Below, in pieces: positions 57,228 through 64,000 of a stretch of 64,000 bases of DNA. The translations under genes and the position numbers were made by a program. Origin of the DNA: Kingdonia uniflora. Its lineage: Eukaryota; Streptophyta; Magnoliopsida; Ranunculales; Circaeasteraceae. Under the pieces are notes generated by a model that worked only from the letters and a program-made list of their open reading frames with translations, was not told the origin of the DNA and ran no database searches. Positions within the stretch are counted from its first letter, which is position 1. Each line of letters begins with the position of its first letter. The stretch is taken from NCBI GenBank assembly GCA_014058105.1, contig JACGCM010002657.1, positions 496,001 to 560,000 on the forward strand, given 5' to 3'.

Positions 57228-58576
57228 GTCGAATTGGATTCAGCTTGCTTGCGTGAGGACGATGTACTCGAATGTAATTAGGAATTTGAAGAGGAGTCGG
57301 ATAGGATGAGGGAGGCGAATGAGAATAGAGAGGATCAACAAGTAAAGGTGTATTTTAAACTTATGGAGGTAACTCAGGCTGTTTTTAACCTTAATCATAA
57401 GATCGGAGAGAAAGATGCCAAAATAGGTAAGGGGCTAAAAGAGCTAGCGGAGATGACAAAGCATGCAACAAAGCTTCAAAGTCGCGTTGACACGTTGAGG
57501 CGGCAGAAATGGCTCAATATTGTATTCATGTGTTAGAAAGATTGAACGGACAATTTCAATCTGATCTTCAGAATTATAGAAATAAGCTGGAGCGACTGAA
57601 ACAAAAGCTCATTGAAAAAGATAACGAGCTGAGGGTAGTTTGAGAAAATCTATCAGCATTGGAAGCCGCATCTGAATACTTTCATATAGCTCTACTTGCT
57701 AAGGATATGGAGTTCCGGGAAATGCAACGAAGGTGTAATGATTTAAATGAATGGGTAGAACGACTAAAGACTGAATGGTGCAAGCCACCGCGTGAACCTA
57801 GAAGGCTGAGGCTTGAGAGCGCTCTGGGGGAAGCAGAAATGATGTTAAGGTTTCTTTAGTCCGAGGAGATGTAGCTAGTCTCTCAGGTCGAATTAGAGAG
57901 CTAGAAAGTGATGTATCTCATTCAGGGGCATATTCTTAAGGGAATGCCAGCAGAAGTTGGATGCCACTCTTATTAGAGAGAAGGCCCTGGAAGGGGAAAT
58001 CAAGGCAAAGGAAATGTTGATGAAGAGGAAAGAAGAATTATTAAAGGAAATTTCGGCTAGGGAAGAGTTGAGCGCTGAAATCGAGAGACTTCGAGCCCAG
58101 GTAGTGGACCTAGGGGCCCTGAACCTGGCTGAATTAGCTAAATATATTTAAAAATTATAAGAGAATGCAGTTCATGATGCTCAGGTCGATAGGGAATGGC
58201 TCGTCAGAAGTATATGTATGCTAAATTGGAGTCACGTCCCGAGAAGGTTTGGGCAAAATTTATAGTGATGGTAATACCTGACGTGTTACGCTCAGACCGG
58301 TTAAAGTCGATTGTTGTGTATTTTGTAGAGGATGTAAAAAGACTTGAGTTAGAATGAGATACCTTATACAAAAGTCTGTCAGATGAGGGATGTATTTACG
58401 GAGATAACATAGATCGAGGAAACTGTCTGGCCTCCATGGAAACCCATTTAGGTCCTCGACCTGCTGATCTGATAGAGAGGGGCAAAATTGCTATAAATCG
58501 TGAATTGAATGCTCGACCTCTTGATGTAGCGGGAAGCACGGCTGACACTCCATCAGCAGAAAAGAATCCCTTGTAA
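57228..58576 (+). pseudogene. Antisense gene of Tat copy 2, long coiled-coil 3' exon
   Basis: It starts after TATCCAG with VELDSACLREDDVLE, then REANENREDQQVKVYFKLME, KDAKIGKGLKELAEMTKHAT, EFREMQRRCNDLNEWVERLK, RKEELLKEISAREELSAEIE and a tail ending EKNPL at TAA 58574-58576. Stops near 57282 and 57644 and shifts near 57520 and 58150 split the coiled coil. Confidence 0.62.
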
Positions 58577-58614
58577 TGTGAATTTGACCTGAAAAATAAA
58601 TAGTATCTGTCGCA

Positions 58615-59270
58615 GAAATATTGAATTAGATGAAAGCTAGTATGACCTTTGATTTATCTTGTGTCAGGTGGGGTCTTTGATATAAAACAAGTTTTTACAT
58701 TTATTTCAATCGTAGAAATGGGTTGAGTTAAACCAGGTTGAAACTTGATTGAACTATAGAAATTTTGCTGACATATTAAAAGAGATGAAGGCTAGTATGA
58801 CCTTTGCCTTATCTTATGCCTGAGAGAGCCGTCGATATGAAACAAGCTTCTACACTTGCTACAATCGCCGAGATTTAGTAGAGTCAGCCAAATCAAGTAA
58901 TATCCTTGATCCAATCGTTATAAATGACCTAAACAAATTAAACTAGTGGCTAGTATTATCTATGCCCTATCTGTTGTTTGGCAGTCTTTGATATAAAACA
59001 AGTTTCTACACATGCTACAATCGTAGAGATTTAGCAGAGTCAGCCAAATCAATGATATCCTTAATCCAGCCGTTATAAATAACCCAAACAAATTGAAGTA
59101 ATGGGTAGTATTATCTATGCCCAACATGTTGTTTGGTAGAGTCTTTGATATGAATCAAGTTTCTACACTTGCTACAATCGCAGAGATTGAGTTGAGTAAG
59201 CTAAATCAAGTGATATCCTTGATCTAACTGGAATAAGATCGATTGTAAGCTAGTATTATCTATGCTTTAA
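58615..59270. repeat. ~157-bp tandem array between extra gene and pol (copy 2)
   Basis: GATGAARGCTAGTAT-type starts occur near 58629, 58784, 58942 and 59098, with a partial unit at about 59240. This is four full units against five in copy 1. Confidence 0.83.
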
Positions 59271-59436
59271 TATATAGAATGTGGTTGAATCTACGTAAGT
59301 AGAGAGATGTTGTAAAAAACTTGGAAGTTTCATTGATAAGTTCAAAATTTACATTGGATGGAGATGAAAATCTTACTTTTGGAATTGAAAAAACAAATTA
59401 GCCAAAGTGAGGAAAAGAAATAGAGTAGTAAGGTGC

Positions 59437-60560
59437 TTAACGGAAGTACCATTTCAGTCGCCTTGTGTTCCAAGGATTTGAAATGGGGATTCCATCTTTG
59501 GTCATAAGATAATATGATCCCAGGCCTAAGAGGCCCGTGATAATGAAAGAACCCTCCCAATTGTCGGCTAATTTTCCAGCGTGAGGCTCTTTGAGATCTT
59601 GTAGAATTTCTCTGAGGACGAGATCTTTTATCTGGAAGGTACGGCTTTTGACTCGGCAATTGTCCGATCTGGCAATCATATGATGATATTGACCTAGGTT
59701 AGCGATGACGCGTTTCCTTGTTTCATCTATCATATTGAGGTTGCAAGCCAACTCGAACTTATTTTCCTTGTCAGTTAGCTCGTGATCACGAACTGTATGA
59801 TGATATTTAGAAGGAATGATTGTCTCAATGCCGTAAGCTAGGAGGAATGGGTTGCGCCTGGTTGATTGTCGTGGAGTGGTACGATATGCCCATAGGACAT
59901 AGGGCAGCTCGTAAATCCAATTCCCTTTTTTTAGAGAGTGAAGCCGCTTTTTGAGTCCACCTACAATGGTTTTGCTAGTGATTTTGGCTTGGCCATTGCC
60001 TTGAGGATAGTAAGGATTTGATGGTAAGTGGATGATATTGTGGTGGTTTAAGAAGGTCAAGACTTTATTTCCCACAAATTGGGGCCCGTTATCGATACGA
60101 ATTAGGTGAGGGCACCCAAACCGAGTAATTTTGTTGTTCCAGATAAAAAAGATGGCATCTTCTTCTCTGGTTCGACATAGTGGAACTACTTCAACCCATT
60201 TTTTAAAATAATCGGTAGCTACGTGTAGGTGACGGCGCTTACCTAGAGAGTTAGGGGAACTCCCCGACGAGATCTAGTGCCCATCTTTAGAATGGCCAGT
60301 AAATCTTACTTGCATAGAGTTTAAGCGCAGGGGCGCGTATCATATGTTCATGTCTTTGGCAAGTGTCACATCTACGGGATTACTCCTCTGCTTGCTTGCG
60401 CATGCCGAGCTAGAATACTCCTTGAGTGATAACTCGGTTTGCAAATGGATCTACCTGCGGCATGGGGGCCACAAGTTCCTCCATGTAATTCGCGGAGCAG
60501 TTCATCAACTTTTTATTTAGAGAGGCACTTGTAGTGAGGCCCTATGACGGAGAGATGGTG
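59437..60560 (-). pseudogene. Integrase of Tat copy 2
   Basis: A 212-codon frame covers the second half: FLNHHNIIHLPSNPYYPQGN, GQAKITSKTIVGGLKKRL (the catalytic-Glu helix, where Glu reads Lys), WAYRTTPRQSTRRNPFLLAY, and a C-terminal domain ending PWNTRRLKWYFR before TAA. The core's first half and the zinc region lie to the right in broken frames. No chromodomain. Confidence 0.87.
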
Positions 60561-60839
60561 TAGTACACCGCTTAGATTAGTGTAGCACTTCGATTTGTTG
60601 ATCAGCTGTCGGTGCTCTTTTAGATCTGCTGAGAGGGATCCATTATAATTGTTGTCGACTCCGAGGTAGGCTAAGAAAGGTTTTTTCCAATCGTTGTCTC
60701 CCCCTTTATTACCCCTAGTGTTGATCTTGCATACAGAAATGCGATCAATGATGGGGGTGGGGTGAAATGATTTCGATCTGGAAGTATCAAGCTTCTGTAC
60801 CCTAGACCCCGGCTAGATTTGCCTAGGAATCGGCGTGTC

Positions 60840-61300
60840 TATTTTCACCACGAAGAAGATAATAGAGAGTTGTTTTCGCAAACATGCTCATCCTATCTGC
60901 AACGAGGGCTGCGTATTCGATCATCTTTCAATTCTTTTTGTATAGCTCTAAGTAGTGGTGGACGATGAGCAATGAGTCTGTGTAAACTGAGAGTTCAGGG
61001 ACATCGAGCTCAAGAGAGTGGTCGAGTCCATGAATGAGAGATTCGTACTCTGGGACATTATTTGAGGCCTTAAAATCCAGGCAGATTGATTTCTCAATTC
61101 TGTCATTGGAAGGGGTAAACAAAACAATCCCGATTCCTAACCCTGCGGGTCCTGCTGATCCATCTGTAAGAAGCCTTCACCTTGATGCTGTGATTCATTC
61201 AGCTCGTTCGTCGAATGGCTTTAGGGGTAGATCCTCTGGCGTTTCTTCTGTAAGGTCAGAATCATGTTCCTCCCACCCGGGATCCTCCACTGGAAAATCT
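60840..61300 (-). pseudogene. Second RNase H of Tat copy 2
   Basis: Minus-strand pieces: SNDRIEKSICLDFKASNNVP, EYESLIHGLDHSLELDVPEL and SVYTDSLLIVHHYLELYKK, with an intact TDS Asp. The left part is decayed. It equals 7119-7653 of copy 1. Confidence 0.72.
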
Positions 61301-61309
61301 GTAAGATAA

Positions 61310-61657
61310 TCGACAATGACCAGACCTTTCCCAGAATTACGTTGTTCGAACTTTATATCATGTTCTCCCAAACTGACTGTCCACTGTTGCACTTTTCTTG
61401 ATTTCTCTTTCTTGGACAGAACTTCCTAAAGTGGGTAATTCGTCATGACTTTGACTGAATGAGCTGGGAAGTAGTGCTTGAGTTTCTTCTAAGTGTAAAC
61501 AAGGGTGAGAAGAAGTTTCTTAATTTTAGAGTACTTTTTTTCCGCTGGTGTGAGGTCCTTGTTGATGAAGAAGACTGGTTTCTCTATTTTCCCTTCCAAG
61601 CAAATGAGAACCGAGCTGAGCAAAGAATCTGTGGCTGTTAGGTAGATAATCAGTTCC
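61310..61657 (-). pseudogene. Linker and first RNase H of Tat copy 2, cut by CACTA
   Basis: LGEHDIKFEQRNSGKGLVIV and DYLTDFPVEDPGWEEHDSDL form the linker. RNase H relics lie to the right until the CACTA end at 61658. In copy 1 the matching point is near 7930. Confidence 0.72.
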
Positions 61658-61689
61658 CACTACAAAAAAGTGATTTTTGGGACCAGAGA

Positions 61690-61935
61690 TTAGAGGCAGA
61701 GTAAAATTTGTCTCAATTAATATCATACTTGGGGCGATTTTGATTCGGTCTCGTATTATTTTTGTTTATGGGACGGAAAAAATCACTCCGTCCTTAATAA
61801 TATAAGTTTAGGGACAGTTAGATATACCCATCCCTAATTGTATAAGTTCAGGGATGGTGGGACATGGCCGTCCCTAATAGGTTATGTTTAGGATTAACCC
61901 ACCCTCTCTGATAGTTATGTTTCGGGATTGTGGGA
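61690..61935. repeat. CACTA subterminal repeats
   Basis: GGGACGG, GTCCTTAATAATATAAG, TTTAGGGACAG, CATCCCTAATTGTATAAG, CAGGGATGGTGGGAC and CCGTCCCTAATAGG recur in both orientations. Such motifs are transposase-binding sites in this superfamily. Confidence 0.75.
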
Positions 61936-62095
61936 AAAAGTACTGCGAAAATAGAATACGAAAAGTTTAAGATAATTTTGTTTACTCATCTCTCTTTACG
62001 CAGTCCTACAACCCAACTCAACACAACTCAATCTTTCTCCCTCAACTCTTTCCCACTACTCAAACTTCTTAAAACACCAAATGACAATCTAATTT

Positions 62096-62275
62096 GTTGA
62101 TTGTTGCACTCGGGTTTGCTTATTGTTGCACTCGGGTTTGCTGAACCCCAATTCACAATCAGATTTATTGATTGTTGCACTCGGGTTTGCTAATTGTTAC
62201 ACTCGGGTTTACTGATTGTTGTACTCCTCTTTTACTACTCTCGGGTTGTACTCGGGTTTGCTGATTGTTGGACTC
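62096..62275 (+). repeat. ~23-bp repeat cluster in CACTA 5' region
   Basis: TTGATTGTTGCACTCGGGTT or close variants occur about six times, partly in tandem and partly with short spacers. Confidence 0.8.
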
Positions 62276-62279
62276 TATT

Positions 62280-63303
62280 ACTGAATTGTTAATTTTCCCC
62301 TGTAAGTTCTTCGATTTCAAACTCTATTTTTTACCTTCTAAAATTGCTATGCTTAAAGTTTAGTATTCAATTTTTCTGTTGTGATTGAACAATTCCTTTC
62401 TCATGATAGTTGATTCTTAAAATCGTTTACATATATTGGCAGATTTTTTGTAATTTCTTTTGGTTGTTAATTAGTTCAATAATTTGGTTTACACCTACTC
62501 TCTCTATATCTTACAATTTTGGAGTGTTGAGTTTGGGGTTTCCGAGTTTGCAGAACTTTAATCCCAATTTGAATCTCCTTGGAAACATCAAAGTAAAAAC
62601 TGTGTTAGTATATAGAATAAGATTCAATAACTTGGTTGTAGTTGGAAAATCCCAGTTTGTCAATAATTGGGTAATCTCCATGGCTGTAGTTGGCAAATCT
62701 CAGTTTGTCTCTCTCTCTCTATCTTACTATTTTTAAGTGAGATTTTATCTCCATGCCAATAATTTGGTTGCACTCGACTACTGTGTCGTTCTTTTATTAC
62801 CCAGTTTTTCATGATTTTAGTACTTACAGTGTCAAGGTTAACTGAAAGTTTTAAACCCAGTGCATTCGTAATAGACTAATAGCCAGTATCAAGCTAAAGC
62901 AAAGTGTTATACAACCCTTTATCATTTCTGTACTAAAAGCCAAACATTTGAATATCTTCATTCTTCACCTTCTGTAATGGTCAAAGTAACTTTGAATATC
63001 CATGATTCAATTTCATTAAAAATTTAGCACATGTATATATATTATTAGTATCGCAATTGTATGTTATTAATTTAAACCAAAATCGATATGAACTGTTATT
63101 AAACATTAGCCATGCAATTCGCTTAATTAGTTATCTGAATTTTTATCAAGCGGCGAGGACACGTTCTTGTCATGACCAAAAACCTGTCAGTTTCACATTT
63201 ATAGATTGCGTTTTTGGTTTCTTTTCTTGCACGCTAATATAATAGGTGACTAGTAACCCCCCCTTCTCTCCTCAATACAATATATTTATGTTTACCATTT
63301 GGA

Positions 63304-63349
<46 letters not shown>

Positions 63350-63429
63350 ATTTTTTTGAGTTGGTAAAATTAAATATATTTATGTGTTTAATTTTAGGTG
63401 ATTGACGAAACATTCTAGAAAAATTTAAT
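62280..63429 (+). other. CACTA 5' leader/intron
   Basis: AT-rich with no supported gene. It includes a (TA)n tract at 63309-63348 and a TTTTAG before the transposase exon, which may be the 3' splice site. Confidence 0.5.
63309..63348. repeat. (TA)n microsatellite
   Basis: About twenty TA units. Confidence 0.9.
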
Positions 63430-64000
63430 ATGGACAAGAGTTGGATCTCACTTGATAGGAATTTAAGGGATTGCATTGATGGGGTTAAACTATTTCTTAC
63501 CTTTGCTTATTAAAACAAGAATATCGAAACGTCACATATTTATTGCCCGTGCAGTAAATGTGTAAATCGAGTTTACCACAATCAACAAACAATTTTAACT
63601 CACATAGAGATGTATGGTTTTGAAATGAGCTACAAGGATTGGATTTATCATGGGGAGCCTTTTGGTGGTGTGTGTAACAACATTATGAGGGATGACATGC
63701 CCGGTCATGATATGCATCATGAGTCGAACGTACATGCTAATATGACCGCAATGCTTCAAGAGGGAATGTGCATTGGGGGTGCTGGGAATGCGGGCAATGA
63801 TGAAGAACCTAGGGAAGAAGATACCATGGAATTCGGTGAAAATGTTCCCAAATATTTTAAACTTCTTCAAGAGGCGGAAAGCGATTTGTATGAGAATTGT
63901 CCAACTTGCACTACACAACTATCATTCATCATCGAACTCTTACACTTGAAGCAGCTTAATGGTTGGACTAATCGCTCTTTCACGATGTTGTTAGAATTCT
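63430..64000 (+). pseudogene. CACTA transposase, N-terminal associated domain (partial)
   Basis: ATG 63430 starts MDKSWISLDRNLRDCIDGVK, then, after an in-frame TAA at about 63511, HIYCPCSKCVN, LTHIEMYGFEMSYKDWIYHG and GEP, the zinc-like transposase-associated domain (CPCxxCxN ... H...GF...Y..W..HGE). An acidic spacer leads to EAESDLYENCPTCTTQLSFI, the approach to the transposase core, which is outside the window. Apart from the one stop the frame is open, so this element decayed little. Confidence 0.87.

Larger units (their letters stand above)
51438..61657 (-). mobile_element. Tat retrotransposon, copy 2 (right part beyond CACTA not visible)
   Basis: The left end is TGTAATGGCC at 51438, preceded by ACTGG in the RT of copy 3. 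Layout: 3' LTR, polypurine tract, antisense gene, tandem array, integrase, second RNase H, start of first RNase H. It is then cut by the CACTA end at 61658. It is a close sister of copy 1 in the same orientation. Confidence 0.88.
61658..64000 (+). mobile_element. CACTA (En/Spm) transposon, 5' part
   Basis: It begins CACTACAAAAAAGTG at 61658. Subterminal repeats follow, then a transposase-associated exon at 63430. The 3-bp duplication should be TCC (61655-61657), but the right end is outside the window. It interrupts Tat copy 2, so it is the youngest insertion in this part. Confidence 0.88.

Noticed and set aside
1..64000. tRNA, rRNA, plastid or mitochondrial inserts
   Set aside because: Looked for conserved motifs and gene-like blocks on both strands and saw none; a dedicated search was not possible.

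Overview
This is plant nuclear DNA, probably from a dicot, and almost all of it is a nest of transposable elements. The host cannot be named from the sequence. The evidence is AT-rich DNA with plant-type GT-AG introns, Ty3/gypsy elements of the Tat and chromovirus types, a Ty1/copia element, a PIF/Harbinger element with its Myb-like partner gene, a LINE, and the start of a CACTA element. I see no intact host gene, rRNA, tRNA or organelle DNA. The only host-derived gene I recognise is a broken, intron-containing fragment of a NUS1/LEW1-like cis-prenyltransferase subunit at 35.7-36.7 kb.

Layout. 1-10445: Tat retrotransposon copy 1 (minus strand, left end outside the window). It carries an antisense, intron-containing extra gene on the plus strand, a ~160-bp tandem array, pol, a gag remnant, a primer-binding site and the 5' LTR. 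It sits in the reverse transcriptase of a copia element (minus), whose remaining pieces are at 10446-11349, 25838-31151 and beyond 41173. 11350-25837: a chromodomain gypsy element (minus, TSD ATTAT) that split the same copia element. A 4.4-kb solo LTR of a related subfamily, in the opposite orientation and with TSD GAATA, is inserted in its right LTR. 31152-41173: a 10-kb PIF/Harbinger element with ~37-bp terminal inverted repeats and TTA target duplications, apparently inside the copia 5' LTR. Its Myb-like gene has a 6-kb intron holding LINE pieces and the NUS1/LEW1 fragment. 42.2-45.2 kb: gag and LTR of another Tat-type element, next to a plus-oriented Tat LTR. 45.2-51.4 kb: an older Tat element (copy 3) with a different antisense gene. 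51438-61657: Tat copy 2, a sister of copy 1, inserted in the RT of copy 3. 61658-64000: the 5' end of a CACTA element inserted in the RNase H of copy 2.

Order of events from the nesting: copia, then chromovirus, then solo-LTR parent; separately copia, then Tat copy 1; copia LTR, then Harbinger; Tat copy 3, then Tat copy 2, then CACTA. Nearly every coding region has stops or frameshifts, so most entries are pseudogenes.

Three things deserve a second look. First, a spliced antisense gene is kept in two Tat copies with matching splice sites. Second, a strict 50-bp array of paired TTCGAA palindromes lies just upstream of the promoter in chromovirus LTRs. Third, an intron-bearing host gene fragment lies within a Harbinger transposon, flanked by a ~145-bp direct duplication.
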